This document shows positions 44,162 through 53,843 of a DNA stretch of 64,000 nucleotides, piece by piece. The notes beneath the pieces are model-generated. The model was not told the DNA's origin. It did not search any database and was given only the letters and a program-made list of their open reading frames with translations. This DNA comes from JABJGO01 sp963921245. GTDB lineage: Bacteria > Pseudomonadota > Alphaproteobacteria > Rhodospirillales > Casp-alpha2. A program made the position numbers and the translations under genes. Numbering within the stretch: the first letter of the stretch is position 1; each line of letters starts with the position of its first letter. The DNA lies in NCBI GenBank assembly GCA_963921245.4, contig CAWUEY030000001.1, forward strand, positions 1,550,001 through 1,614,000, in the 5' to 3' direction.

Positions 44162-45958
44162 ATGGCCACCCAACGCTACTCCGTCACCCCCCATCCGATC
44201 GAAACCCTACTCACCTGGGTGAAATCCGGCGAGATCGCGATACCGGAAATCCAGCGTCCTTTCGTGTGGGATGCGACCAAGGTCCGCGATCTTCTCGACT
44301 CGCTCTACTATGGCTACCCGGTTGGCTACCTCATCGCCTGGCGCAATCCCTCGGTACGACTGAAGGACGGGTCAACCTCGGCGGGCAAGCGCATCCTGAT
44401 CGACGGGCAGCAGCGGGTCACCGCACTAATGGCAGCACTGCTCGGCCGTGAGGTACTGACCAAGGACTACGAGACCAGACACATTCGGATCGCGTTTCAT
44501 CCGGTCGAGGAGCGCTTCGAAGTCTCAAACCCGGCCATTCAAAAGGACACTTCGTGGATTCCCGATCTCAGCGAAGTCTTCCTGCCCGACGCCAGCCTGA
44601 CCGAGCTGACCGACGACTACGCCGAGCGCAACCCTTATACCGACCGCAAGAAGGTCTCGCGCATCCTCGAGCGCGTCCGAAAGATCATCAACAACCATGT
44701 CGGCATCATCGAATTGGCAGGAGACCTCGACATCGAAACTGTGACCGAGATATTCATCCGGGTGAATTCGGCCGGGGCATCGCTCAGCCAGGCAGATTTC
44801 GCCATGTCGAAGATCGCGGCGAACGACACCTATGGCGGCAACATGCTACGCAAGGCCATCGACTACTTCTGCCATTTCGCCGTTGCGCCCGAATTCCTTG
44901 CAAACATCGAGAAAAGCGACAAGGCGTTCGCCGCTTCCGGGTTCTTTCCGAAGATGCGGTGGCTGAAGGACGTCAACGACGATCTCTACGATCCCTCTTA
45001 CACCGACATGCTGCGCGTGGCGTTCACCTCCGAGTTCCGGCGCGGTAAGCTGCAGGACCTCGTCGCGCTTCTGTCGGGGCGCAACTTCGAAACAAAGAAG
45101 TATGAGGAAGAGATTGCCAAGGAAGCGTTCGACAAGCTGAAGACTGGCGTCTTCAACTTCATAAACAAGACGCACTTTGACCGGCTGACGATGATCCTGC
45201 GGTCGGCGGGCTTCATTACCTCGAAGCTGATCGGAAGTCAGAACGCCGTCAACTTCGCCTACATCCTCTATCTGCGCGGACGGGCCGAGGGCGTGCCCGC
45301 CGCCGATATTGAGCGGCTGGTTCGGCGCTGGTACGTCATGTCCCTGCTTCGTGGACGTTACTCGGGCAGCGCGGAGACGGCCTTCGACTTCGACATTGGC
45401 CAGATTGGGGCGCGGGGTCTCTCGACCCACACAAACGCGGTGATCGCCGCCGAACTATCCGAGAGCTTCTGGACCACGCTGCTGCCGCAAGAGATGGAGA
45501 CCTCTTCGCCCTCTAGCCCCTACTTCCTGGTCTATCAGGCGGCACAGGCGAAGCTCGGCGATCTTGGCTTCCTGTCCCGCGACATCACAGTGCGCGACTT
45601 GCTGCTGAACCGCAGCGACAGGCACCACGTCTATCCGCGCAACTACCTCAAGAACCAGGGACTCACGCGGGGGCGCTATAACCAGATCGCCAATTTCGTG
45701 CTGGCCCAGAGCGAGATCAATATCGCCATCGGCGACAAGGCGCCCGGGGTCTACTTCGGCGAGATTGCCGAGCAATGTAATGGCGGGCCCAAGAAGTACG
45801 GCGGCATCACCGAGCTAGACGAGCTGCGAGCCAACCTCGCCATGAGTTGCGTTCCCGAGACGATGCTCGGCGACAATATACCGGATTTTGGCGACTTTCT
45901 CGAGATGCGCCGCCACCTGATGGCGGCGAAGATCAAGGCCTATTTCGAGGCGCTTTGA
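44162..45958 (+). CDS. DUF262/HNH-type GmrSD-like protein, probable defence gene
   Basis: The 598-residue protein has an N-terminal DUF262 (ParB-like) domain with IPEIQRPFVW (27-36) and IDGQQRVTAL (80-89), the NTP-binding motif of GmrS/DndB-type proteins. The C-terminal part near residue 487 carries RHHVYPRNYL, an HxxP-type HNH (DUF1524-like) nuclease signature. In GmrSD systems this pairing cleaves modified phage DNA, with NTP-driven control. The gene is visibly richer in G and C than its neighbours (codons such as CTC, GCC and ATC dominate), which suggests recent transfer. It stands alone between a TPR gene and a broken mttB fragment. Function is inferred. Confidence 0.8.
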   Translation: MATQRYSVTPHPIETLLTWVKSGEIAIPEIQRPFVWDATKVRDLLDSLYYGYPVGYLIAWRNPSVRLKDGSTSAGKRILIDGQQRVTALMAALLGREVLTKDYETRHIRIAFHPVEERFEVSNPAIQKDTSWIPDLSEVFLPDASLTELTDDYAERNPYTDRKKVSRILERVRKIINNHVGIIELAGDLDIETVTEIFIRVNSAGASLSQADFAMSKIAANDTYGGNMLRKAIDYFCHFAVAPEFLANIEKSDKAFAASGFFPKMRWLKDVNDDLYDPSYTDMLRVAFTSEFRRGKLQDLVALLSGRNFETKKYEEEIAKEAFDKLKTGVFNFINKTHFDRLTMILRSAGFITSKLIGSQNAVNFAYILYLRGRAEGVPAADIERLVRRWYVMSLLRGRYSGSAETAFDFDIGQIGARGLSTHTNAVIAAELSESFWTTLLPQEMETSSPSSPYFLVYQAAQAKLGDLGFLSRDITVRDLLLNRSDRHHVYPRNYLKNQGLTRGRYNQIANFVLAQSEINIAIGDKAPGVYFGEIAEQCNGGPKKYGGITELDELRANLAMSCVPETMLGDNIPDFGDFLEMRRHLMAAKIKAYFEAL

Positions 45959-46059
45959 GATGCAGCTGAGGACGAGCAACAGAGACGGGGGAGCTGGAAA
46001 TGGCTGGGCGGCGCGACCTCGGCGCGGTCATTGCAGCAACGACAACCGACTATCGTGAA

Positions 46060-46347
46060 GCTGATGGGGGCGATGATACCGTTGATCCTTCCGGCGGCCA
46101 CTTTTTCGGGTGCGAGCACGCCATGGAACACTATGAGACGGCATTTTATCGTCCTATGCTGTGTGGCTGGACGATCTACGAAAACTGGTAAATGGCAGGC
46201 ACCAGGGATGCCACAGCACGGGCGACAGAGCTCTGGCAACGGGTGCTGAAAGAATATCAGGAACTGACCCATGATCCCGACGTTCGCGAAGAATTGGAAG
46301 CCTATATGGCCCGTCGCAAAGAGGAAATTGGTGCCGGAGAGCCCTGA
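46060..46347 (+). pseudogene. 3' fragment of an MttB-family methyltransferase gene
   Basis: The frame reads the C-terminal end of an MttB protein: GGHFFGCEHAMEHYETAFYR and PMLCGWTIYENW. It then meets an in-frame TAA (46189-46191) and continues with DATARATELWQRVLKEYQ and RRKEEIGAGEP to the TGA at 46345-46347. The family start and most of the barrel are absent. It follows the foreign-looking DUF262 gene directly, so insertion of that DNA may have cut it. It is about 2.6 kb from the intact copy. Confidence 0.8.
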
Positions 46348-46416
46348 TCGTTGCCATAAAGACAGTTTGTTCAAAACTGGATATAGTAGCTCGATAGATT
46401 GTTGTTGGAGGAGGCT

Positions 46417-47169
46417 ATGCTCAATCACTCCCGAGGACGGGCGCGCATAGGCGTATTGGTGCCTTTCACCAACACCAATCTGGAATCCGATATGATCATG
46501 GCACGTCCCATGGGAGTGTCCTTACACTTTTCTCGCATCGGTGGCTACGATCTGGACGCCGTGCCGGATGCTAATCAAATGGCGGGTTTCGGGAAAGCTC
46601 CACTAGACGAACCGCTACGCTTGCTCGCCGGTTGCCGACCGGATGTGGTTGTGTATGGCTGCACCTCTGCCACGCTTACCCACGGTGTGGTGTTTGATCG
46701 TGAACTGGTAAAAAAAATTAAAGAAGATACTGGCGCGGAAACTGTGACGGCGGCCGGGTCACTGTTGCATGCGTTGCGCTTTTTGGGGATTAACGCCGTT
46801 GCGTTTGCGTCACCTTACGTGGGGCAGATCAACGATATGGCCGAGGCATTTCTTGCTTCCGCAGGGGTGCAAACTGTTTCACGCGCGGACATCGGCAAAG
46901 AGCTTGGTAATTACGGTCAAGGCGCCCTAACACCGGATGAGGTTTTCCAACTGGCGTGCCGCGCCGATAGTTCGGATGCCCAGGCTATGGTGCTGTCATG
47001 CACGGATATGCGAAGCATGGAGACCATCAATCGGTTGGAAGCGGAACTGGGAAAACCGGTTGTGACGTCCAATCAAGCCATGTTGTTTCAGGCTCTACAG
47101 ATTCTCGGCATCGAGACCCACGTCCACGGATTTGGTCATCTGTTCAGTAAAGCGCTGGCGGCGGAATAG
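46417..47169 (+). CDS. Asp/Glu racemase / maleate isomerase-type protein
   Basis: About 250 residues from ATG 46417, preceded by GGAGGAGG; a TTG 18 bases earlier is open too. The two-Cys pattern of the family is present as VVVYGCTSATLTHG and VLSCTDMRSME, with PYVGQINDMAEAFLAS between. Members are cofactor-independent racemases, maleate isomerases or arylmalonate decarboxylases. The exact substrate is unclear. It lies after the mttB fragment on the plus strand, ending opposite hisC. Confidence 0.82.
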   Translation: MLNHSRGRARIGVLVPFTNTNLESDMIMARPMGVSLHFSRIGGYDLDAVPDANQMAGFGKAPLDEPLRLLAGCRPDVVVYGCTSATLTHGVVFDRELVKKIKEDTGAETVTAAGSLLHALRFLGINAVAFASPYVGQINDMAEAFLASAGVQTVSRADIGKELGNYGQGALTPDEVFQLACRADSSDAQAMVLSCTDMRSMETINRLEAELGKPVVTSNQAMLFQALQILGIETHVHGFGHLFSKALAAE

Positions 47170-47180
47170 GTTGCACCTGT

Positions 47181-48275
47181 CTACCCGACAATTTCTGCGA
47201 GCGCGGTGTGTAGCGCCTTCATTTCCTCAGGGCTGCCAATAGATACGCGAAGGTAATTGGGAAGGCCGAATGACGCCACGGGCCGGAGAATAATCCCGTG
47301 ACGTTTGATGGCTTCGAACAAATCGCCCGCACTCATGGGCCAATCTTCCGGCACCCGTATCAGGACGAAGCTTGCCTGGCTGGGAACGAAGTCCAGACCC
47401 AGATTTTTTAAGCGTTCGTATAGCGCCTCTTTTTCACGCGATACATGATCCCGGGTTGCCCGCAGGTGCTCGTAATCCCGGGTAGCGGCGGTCGCGGCGG
47501 CGAGGCCGACAGCGGAAACGCTGTTTGCCGGACGCATGCGCTCAAGAATATTGATGACGGTTTGTGAAGTATATCCCCAACCGACCCGGAGACCCGCCAG
47601 TCCGTATATTTTCGAGAATGTTCTGAGAACAACCACGTTGTCGCGCTTGGCAACAAAAGCCGCGCCGGTTTGGAAGGTCGGATCGGTGACAAACTCACCA
47701 TAGGCGGCATCGATGATCACAAGTACGTTGTCCCGGACACCATTGACCAATCGTTCCAGGTCTTCGCCGGACAAACACGTGCCTGTCGGGTTGTTGGGGT
47801 TGGCCAGGTATACAGCCTTGGTTCGATCCGTGACGCAGGCAAGCATGGCATCCACGTCTGCTGTCATGTCTTGTGTCGGGGCCTGAACGACAATTGCCCC
47901 CATCATGGAAGCGAGGGTGCTGAAGTATTTGTATCCGAATTCTGTCTCCACAACCTCGTCGCCGGGTCCCAGATAACTCAGGCTGAGCAACAGCATAAGT
48001 TCCATGGAACCGGCACCGCACATGAGTTGTGAAGCATCGAGATCAAATGTCTCTGCAAGCGCCGTTTTCAGGATTTCATGCGCCGGGTCGGAATACCGCA
48101 TGAAGGCTGAATCCAGATCATCGTGGTGCTGTATGGCCCTGAGGGCGGCAGGGGATGGCGGTAAACCCAGTTCGTTTTGTGACAGTGTTATGGGTTTATC
48201 AAACCCGGGAATGCGAGTCTCTGATTTGGCATAGGGAGATAGCTGTACAATGAGATCGTTGGGCTTTACGGGCAT
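47181..48275 (-). CDS. hisC: Histidinol-phosphate aminotransferase family protein
   Basis: About 364 residues from ATG 48275 (a GTG at 48287 is also possible). It is a fold-type I PLP enzyme with KPITLSQNELGLPPSP, GAGSMELMLLLSLSYLGPGD, YLANPNNPTGTCLSGEDLER and the catalytic Lys in RTFSKIYGLAGLRVGWGY. It matches HisC-like aminotransferases, which may act on histidinol phosphate, phenylalanine or tyrosine. It lies about 25 kb from hisG and hisD. Convergent with the racemase gene, 11 bases apart. Confidence 0.85.
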   Translation of the reverse strand: MPVKPNDLIVQLSPYAKSETRIPGFDKPITLSQNELGLPPSPAALRAIQHHDDLDSAFMRYSDPAHEILKTALAETFDLDASQLMCGAGSMELMLLLSLSYLGPGDEVVETEFGYKYFSTLASMMGAIVVQAPTQDMTADVDAMLACVTDRTKAVYLANPNNPTGTCLSGEDLERLVNGVRDNVLVIIDAAYGEFVTDPTFQTGAAFVAKRDNVVVLRTFSKIYGLAGLRVGWGYTSQTVINILERMRPANSVSAVGLAAATAATRDYEHLRATRDHVSREKEALYERLKNLGLDFVPSQASFVLIRVPEDWPMSAGDLFEAIKRHGIILRPVASFGLPNYLRVSIGSPEEMKALHTALAEIVG

Positions 48276-48396
48276 TCGATGGTCCACGGGTGTGGGTGAC
48301 GTCTTAATTGTGTCACCGCCGGATTGATCATGGAAGCAATTTAATGTTGATGGTTCTAAAAAATCACTTGGCCTGGCAATGCTCTCTCGTGACGTA

Positions 48397-48590
48397 TCAG
48401 GCGTTTAATATCTCACGCGTCACGTGAATATGTTCCGGTCGGATGTTACAACAACCGCCGATAATCTGAACCCCGTTGTTTACCCCGCGGCGGGCCGCTG
48501 AGGCATAGTCTTCCGTCGAAATGGAGTCGTGAAAAACAAAATAGCCTTCTTTATCAAACCGCCCGGCATGGGCTGCTTGCAGGCCCGAGC
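48397..48590 (-). pseudogene. C-terminal relic of a homocysteine S-methyltransferase gene
   Basis: The minus strand carries the family C-terminus: KEGYFVFHDSISTEDYASAA, RRGVNNGVQIIGGCCNIRPE, then HIHVTREILNA and a stop at 48399-48397. The GGCC motif is the zinc-binding pair of this family. The rest of the gene is missing: sequence ends near 48590, where an IS1595-type remnant begins. It would have passed methyl groups from betaine, methylmethionine or a similar donor to homocysteine. Confidence 0.8.
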
Positions 48591-48606
48591 GACGTTAGCC
48601 GGCAGG

Positions 48607-48712
48607 GAGCGTTGCGCTACATGCGCCGTTTCAATGGTGTTCCGAAGGCCCCACTCGGGCTATAGTTGAAGAAATGTGCGTGGCGATTTAACCACGGTGA
48701 CCCTTTAGCCCA
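48607..48712 (+). mobile_element. IS1595-type transposase, C-terminal remnant (copy A)
   Basis: The plus frame reads ALRYMRRFNGVPKAPLGL, an in-frame TAG, then LKKCAWRFNHGD. This resembles the C-terminus of IS1595-family transposases (RFNG, the LKECEWRFN segment). A near-identical but not identical relic occurs at 57958. The DDE part is absent. Confidence 0.7.
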
Positions 48713-48917
48713 ATGAACGCAGCGCAAGGCAAGCTAGGACAATCGTTGACCGACAGGTAAATGCGAGGCAATCACCAGAAAGTGGTTTAAACGTCATTCA
48801 AGGTCGTTATCCGGGTCAGCCCCTATCCTGATTCTTTGAATTTTTAGAGGTCACAAGCGATAGAATTGAGACTAGGATCAGTCATAGACAGGGTAACGTT
48901 GGTATTGGGGAAAATGC

Positions 48918-50444
48918 ATGGCACGGGAGCGGTCACGCCGGTCACGCGGTTCCGAGAGACAATCTTCAGCGTCTGTGACGTTATCTTCTCCGGGTGTTCT
49001 CCGGCGGTTGCCGCATTACGATCCATGCAGTGAAGAACAACTGGTGAAGCTCGAACAGCAAAGTGACTGGCTCATTCAGGAAATCGGTCTTGAGTTTCGG
49101 GAAGACCCTGCCGCTATTGAAATTTGGCGTAACGCGGGGGCGGGGATTGATGGGACGCGCGTTCGCGCCCCTGCTGATCTGGTTAGGGATCTCTGCAAGA
49201 CAGCACCATCCGAGTTCATTCAGCTTGCGAGAAATCCGGCACGGTCGGTCAAGATCGGTGGCGACGGACAGGTTTTTGCACCCGTCTACGGTCCACCGTT
49301 TGTCCGCGACCTCGAACGGGGGCGGCGGTATGGGGGCATTGAAGATTTTCAGAAGTTGGTCAAACTCACGTATATGCTACCCTCGCTCCATCACGGCGGG
49401 TTCGTGACCTGTGAGCCGTGCGACATTCCCGTTTCCAAACGTCATCTGGATATGCTCTATGCCCACATGACTCTTTCCGACAAGCCACATTTGGGCGCTA
49501 TCACGGAAATGAGCCGCGCACAGGATTCAGTGGATATGGCTGAAGTCGTCTTTGGCAAGGATGTCATGGACGAAAAGTGTGTCATCATGGGAAATGTGAA
49601 CACCAATTCTCCGCTACTGGTGGACAAAGTAGTGACGGAAGCCATTCGCACCTACTGTAGCCGGGGCCAAGGTATTGTGGTTGTACCGTTTATTCTTTCC
49701 GGTGCCATGGGACCGGTATCGACGGCCGCATCCGTTTCCCAGGCATTGGCTGAAGCCATGATGTGCTGCGCCTTCTCTCAGTTGGTGAAGCCTGGTGCTC
49801 CTTTTGTTCTCGGGAATTTTCTCTCTTCCATGAGTCTCAAATCCGGTGCGCCGACGTTTGGCATGCCGGAGCCCGTGGTTTCGAACTACGTCATTGGGCA
49901 GCTATCCCGTCGGATGGGATTGCCTCTTCGGTGTGGTGGTTCCCTGACGGCATCAAAAATTGCGGATGCGCAGGCGGCTTATGAAAGCGCGGACTCAATG
50001 CACTCTACCATGCTCGCCGGAGCAAACTTTGTGTTACATTCAGCAGGTTGGCTTGAAGGTGGGCTGGCAACAGGATTTGAAAAACTTGTTATGGATGCGG
50101 ATCGTCTCGGCAGTTACGAGAAGGTTCTGAAAGGTCTCTCGCTGGAAGAGAGTGATCTCGCGCGCGATGCTTATGAAGAAGTCAAACCCGCCGGGCATTT
50201 CCTCGGATGCGCTAACACAATGGCAAATTATCAAACGGCGTTCTATGAAGCCCAGCTTTCCGACAGCGAGAATGTGGAAAGCTGGGAAGAGGCTGGTTCC
50301 AAGGACATGACGCGGCGCGCGTTTGAACGCTGGAACCATTTGTTGGAAATCTACGAACAACCCCCTATTGATCCGGCGACGGATGAAGCACTTCAGGCTT
50401 ACGTGACCAAACGCAGGGAAGAACTTCCCGACGCCTGGTACTAG
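48918..50444 (+). CDS. Trimethylamine methyltransferase (MttB) family protein, non-pyrrolysine
   Basis: The 508-residue protein is the intact member of the family in this window. Landmarks are EEQLVKLEQQSDWLIQEIGL, GFVTCEPCDIPV, GNVNTNSPLLVDKVVTEAI, PFILSGAMGPVSTAASVSQA and HSAGWLEGGLATGFEKLVMD. No internal TAG exists, so it is not the pyrrolysine enzyme. Non-pyrrolysine members such as MtgB remove a methyl group from glycine betaine and pass it to a corrinoid protein. It is preceded by GGGGAAAATGC and followed after 24 bases by a DMGDH-like gene, which fits a betaine-to-dimethylglycine-to-sarcosine route. That route is inference; no corrinoid partner is adjacent. Confidence 0.9.
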   Translation: MARERSRRSRGSERQSSASVTLSSPGVLRRLPHYDPCSEEQLVKLEQQSDWLIQEIGLEFREDPAAIEIWRNAGAGIDGTRVRAPADLVRDLCKTAPSEFIQLARNPARSVKIGGDGQVFAPVYGPPFVRDLERGRRYGGIEDFQKLVKLTYMLPSLHHGGFVTCEPCDIPVSKRHLDMLYAHMTLSDKPHLGAITEMSRAQDSVDMAEVVFGKDVMDEKCVIMGNVNTNSPLLVDKVVTEAIRTYCSRGQGIVVVPFILSGAMGPVSTAASVSQALAEAMMCCAFSQLVKPGAPFVLGNFLSSMSLKSGAPTFGMPEPVVSNYVIGQLSRRMGLPLRCGGSLTASKIADAQAAYESADSMHSTMLAGANFVLHSAGWLEGGLATGFEKLVMDADRLGSYEKVLKGLSLEESDLARDAYEEVKPAGHFLGCANTMANYQTAFYEAQLSDSENVESWEEAGSKDMTRRAFERWNHLLEIYEQPPIDPATDEALQAYVTKRREELPDAWY

Positions 50445-50468
50445 AGTTTTTTTTTGGAGGATGAAGAT

Positions 50469-52922
50469 ATGGCACCGGAAATTCAACGAGAAGAAGGTCC
50501 AACAGATAAAAAATTGCCGACCCATGCCAAGGTTGTTGTCATTGGCGGTGGTGTTGTCGGATGTTCAATTCTCTTTCATCTGGCAAAATTTGGCTGGAAG
50601 GATGTCGTCCTGCTGGAGCGGGATATACTGACCTCGGGGTCCAGCTGGCACGCGGCGGGTCAAATTCATACCATCAGTTCCGATCCCAACATCAGTCGCC
50701 TTCAGGGATACACGATTAATCTCTATAAAGAAATCGAGGAAACATCGGGGCATTCTGTTGGCCTTCATTCCACCGGCGGGTTCTATCTGGCATCAACCCA
50801 GGAGTGGTACGACTACCTGAAACGGGAGCGTTCAAAAGCCCGTTACATGGGCCTCGATCAGGAGTTCATAAGTCCCGAAGAGGTCGCCCGCCGCCATCCG
50901 TTGATTGATCCTAAACATTACCTCGCCGCGTTATGGGATGACCTAGATGGTGACCTCGATCCATCCGGTGCCACCTATGCTTTCGCTAAATCCGCCAAGG
51001 TTCATGGTGCGCAATATTTTACACAGACGCCGGTTGTCGAAACCAACCAGCAAACGGACGATAGTTGGGACGTGGTAACGCCCAAGGGAACCATCAAGGC
51101 TGAAATGATTGTAAACTGTGGTGGTCTCTGGGCACGCGAAGTTGGGAGCCTTTCCGGTGTAAACCTGCCGGTTCAGCCCATGGAGCACCACTACTTGCTG
51201 ACAGAGGGAATTCCGGAAATACAGGAGAGAACGGAACGTCTTCCGGCCGGTATTGACTATGAGGCCAATATCTATTTCCGTCAGGAACGGGATGGCATGT
51301 TGTTGGGGACTTACGAACCCAAATCCACACCCTGGAAAGTTGAGGGCACGCCCATGGATTTCGGTCACGAGCTCCTGCCGCCGGATCTGGATCGCATTGC
51401 TGATCGATTGGAAATGTCGTTTGAGCGTATCCCTGCTATCGGTAATGCCGGTATCAAGGATATGATCAACGGACCGTTTACGTTCGGTCCTGACGGCAAT
51501 CCCATGATCGGTCCGGTACCCGGTATGAGAAATTATTGGGTTGCCGTAGGTGTCATGGCCGGGTTCTGCCAAGGCGGTGGGGTCGGATTGACCATGGCGG
51601 AATGGATGATTGACGGCGAGCCTTCCATTGATGTCTGGGCCATGGATGTGGCCCGGTTTGGTGCGTTCGCAACCCCGGATTGGGGAACAGTGAAATCGTC
51701 GGAAAACTATGAACGCCGGTTCGTCATGACATTCCCCAATGAAACCTTGCCCAAAGGTCGCATGCAGAAAACGACGGCGCTCTATGATCGTCTTGTGGCG
51801 AAAGGAGCGGTTATGGACCAGGGCTTCGGTCTCGAAAATGCACTCTGGTTTGCGAACGGACCTGACGATGCTCACGAAGAACCGACGTTCCGCCGAAACC
51901 GCTCATTCGACTATGTTGCTTCTGAAATCAGAGCGGTTCGTGAGTCTGTCGGCTGTGTCGAGGTCGCGAACTTTGCCAAGCATGAGTTCCGTGGCCCCGG
52001 CGCACGAGCATTTTTGGATCATGTATTGGCTGGTCATGTGCCGAAACCGGGGCGGGTTGCCTTGACACCCATGCTGACGCCGAACGGGAAACTTTACGGT
52101 GATCTCACCGTTGCGTGCCTGGCTGAGGACCATTTCATGCTCTTTGGTTCAGGTGCCATGCAGGAAGCACACCGACGCTGGTTTGAGGCGCGCGTATCTG
52201 TCGATGTTGAGTATCGAAACGTGTCCGATGACTGGCACGGTATCGGTTTGTCCGGACCCTGCTCAAGGGATGTTTTGCAGTCGATTACCCGCGCCGATGT
52301 TTCGGCGGACGGCATGAAATTCCGAGATATCCGGGAAACCGTTGTAGGTGATGTACCGGTTATTCTGGTCAGGATCAGCTTTTCCGGTGAACTGGGTTAT
52401 GAAATTTACTGTAAACCACAGTATCTCCTGCGTCTTTCGGAAGCCATTGAAAGTGCTGGTGAGCCGTTCGGAATCAAATGGTATGGTGCCCGGGCTCTGA
52501 TGTCACTGCGTCTTGAAAAGGGCTGGGGTGCCTGGACACTTGATTTCCGCCCGGATTTCACGGCGGCGGAGAGCGGTCTCGATTTGTTCATCAACTGGAA
52601 CAAAGACTTCATCGGAAAGAACGCCGCAGAAAAAGAAAGGGCAGACGGTCCGGGGAAGAAGCTGGTGACCATGGTTATTGACGTTGACGGGATCGATGTT
52701 TCCAATGATGAAGCCGTTCTCCATGATGGCGAAGCCGTTGGCTATGTTTCATCCGGTGGATACGCCCATCACGTTGGCAAGTCGGTTGCATTGGGGTATG
52801 TCCCCACCACGCTTGCCAATGGCGGTCAGAAGGTTCAGGTGGAGATACTGGGTGAAATGTTCGATGCAGAGATACAAGGCGCCCCGCTCTATGATGCCAA
52901 CGGCGGAAAGATGCGAGGGTGA
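50469..52922 (+). CDS. Dimethylglycine/sarcosine dehydrogenase-like flavoprotein with GcvT domain
   Basis: About 817 residues from ATG 50469, preceded by GGAGGA. The N-terminal DAO/FAD domain shows VVVIGGGVVGCSILFHLAKF and SSWHAAGQIHTI. An FAO-type middle region follows. The C-terminal about 375 residues are an aminomethyltransferase-like (GcvT) domain with EVANFAKHEFRGPGARAFLD, GELGYEIY and LRLEKGWGAWTLD. The enzyme type oxidises N-methyl amino acids and hands formaldehyde-level carbon to tetrahydrofolate. It is encoded with the intact mttB, so betaine-derived dimethylglycine or sarcosine is the natural guess. Full length, no lesions seen. Confidence 0.92.
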   Translation: MAPEIQREEGPTDKKLPTHAKVVVIGGGVVGCSILFHLAKFGWKDVVLLERDILTSGSSWHAAGQIHTISSDPNISRLQGYTINLYKEIEETSGHSVGLHSTGGFYLASTQEWYDYLKRERSKARYMGLDQEFISPEEVARRHPLIDPKHYLAALWDDLDGDLDPSGATYAFAKSAKVHGAQYFTQTPVVETNQQTDDSWDVVTPKGTIKAEMIVNCGGLWAREVGSLSGVNLPVQPMEHHYLLTEGIPEIQERTERLPAGIDYEANIYFRQERDGMLLGTYEPKSTPWKVEGTPMDFGHELLPPDLDRIADRLEMSFERIPAIGNAGIKDMINGPFTFGPDGNPMIGPVPGMRNYWVAVGVMAGFCQGGGVGLTMAEWMIDGEPSIDVWAMDVARFGAFATPDWGTVKSSENYERRFVMTFPNETLPKGRMQKTTALYDRLVAKGAVMDQGFGLENALWFANGPDDAHEEPTFRRNRSFDYVASEIRAVRESVGCVEVANFAKHEFRGPGARAFLDHVLAGHVPKPGRVALTPMLTPNGKLYGDLTVACLAEDHFMLFGSGAMQEAHRRWFEARVSVDVEYRNVSDDWHGIGLSGPCSRDVLQSITRADVSADGMKFRDIRETVVGDVPVILVRISFSGELGYEIYCKPQYLLRLSEAIESAGEPFGIKWYGARALMSLRLEKGWGAWTLDFRPDFTAAESGLDLFINWNKDFIGKNAAEKERADGPGKKLVTMVIDVDGIDVSNDEAVLHDGEAVGYVSSGGYAHHVGKSVALGYVPTTLANGGQKVQVEILGEMFDAEIQGAPLYDANGGKMRG

Positions 52923-52982
52923 CTCCCTCGCACCATCTTTTTTCTTGCTTCATCACTAAGCAACCGAGCTTTCAGTTTAGCT

Positions 52983-53843
52983 CTACGTTATTTGTTCGGG
53001 AATCCGCTCGAAGTCTTCGGCGCTGTGGCGCTCGGGGAGCTGATCTTCCGGTTCGCCCCAGGTGCGGTTGACCTTGCGCCCGCGGATAACAGCATCACGC
53101 ACTGAGATGTCGTTGGTCCAGCGAACCAGATTTATATAGGATGTTGCGTCCAGGAACTCTGCTGCGCCGTATAATTTGTTTTGGGTTAAAACGCCGTACC
53201 AGGGCCAGATTGCCATATCAGCTATGGTGTAGGTGTCCCCGCACATAAACCTGCGGTCCGCCAGGTTCTGATCAAGTACGTCCAACTGCCGTTTGGTTTC
53301 CATGGCAAATCGGTCAATCGGGTACTTCCATTTTTCAGGGGCATAGCTGTAAAAGTGACCAAATCCTCCACCAAGGTAGGGGGCACTGCCCATCTGCCAG
53401 AACAACCAGGACAGGCATTCCGCGCGCGCCATAGGTTCGGCAGGAACAAACTCACCGAATTTCTCCGCCAGATACAACAGGATTGCACCGGATTCGAAGA
53501 CGCGCGTCGGTTCCGGTGTGCTATAATCCATCAATGCCGGGATTTTTGAGTTTGGATTGACCCCGACAAAACTGCTGCCGAACTGATCCCCTTCACGAAT
53601 ATCAATGACATAGGCGTCGTACTCCGCGCCAGAGTGCCCAAGCGTAAGCAATTCTTCCAGCATGACGGTTACTTTCACGCCATTCGGAGTGGCGAGAGAG
53701 TACAGCTGCAAAGGGTGATCACCTCGCGGTAGCGCCGCTTCATGTGTGCTGCCCGCTGTTGGACGGTTGGTGCTGGCGAACTCACCGCCATTGTCCTTGT
53801 CCCAGGTCCAAACATCGGGCGGGGTGTAGGTGTTATCACTCAT
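52983..53843 (-). CDS. yghU: YghU-type glutathione S-transferase-like protein
   Basis: About 286 residues from ATG 53843, preceded by AGGATG. It is a GST-fold protein of the YghU/YfcG branch: N-terminal thioredoxin-like domain with HPLQLYSLATPNGVKVTVML, then the alpha domain with CLSWLFWQMGSAPYLGGGFG and YTIADMAIWPWYG. Such proteins usually show disulfide-bond reductase activity with glutathione and protect against organic hydroperoxides. It is monocistronic and convergent with the DMGDH-like gene. Confidence 0.92.
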   Translation of the reverse strand: MSDNTYTPPDVWTWDKDNGGEFASTNRPTAGSTHEAALPRGDHPLQLYSLATPNGVKVTVMLEELLTLGHSGAEYDAYVIDIREGDQFGSSFVGVNPNSKIPALMDYSTPEPTRVFESGAILLYLAEKFGEFVPAEPMARAECLSWLFWQMGSAPYLGGGFGHFYSYAPEKWKYPIDRFAMETKRQLDVLDQNLADRRFMCGDTYTIADMAIWPWYGVLTQNKLYGAAEFLDATSYINLVRWTNDISVRDAVIRGRKVNRTWGEPEDQLPERHSAEDFERIPEQIT

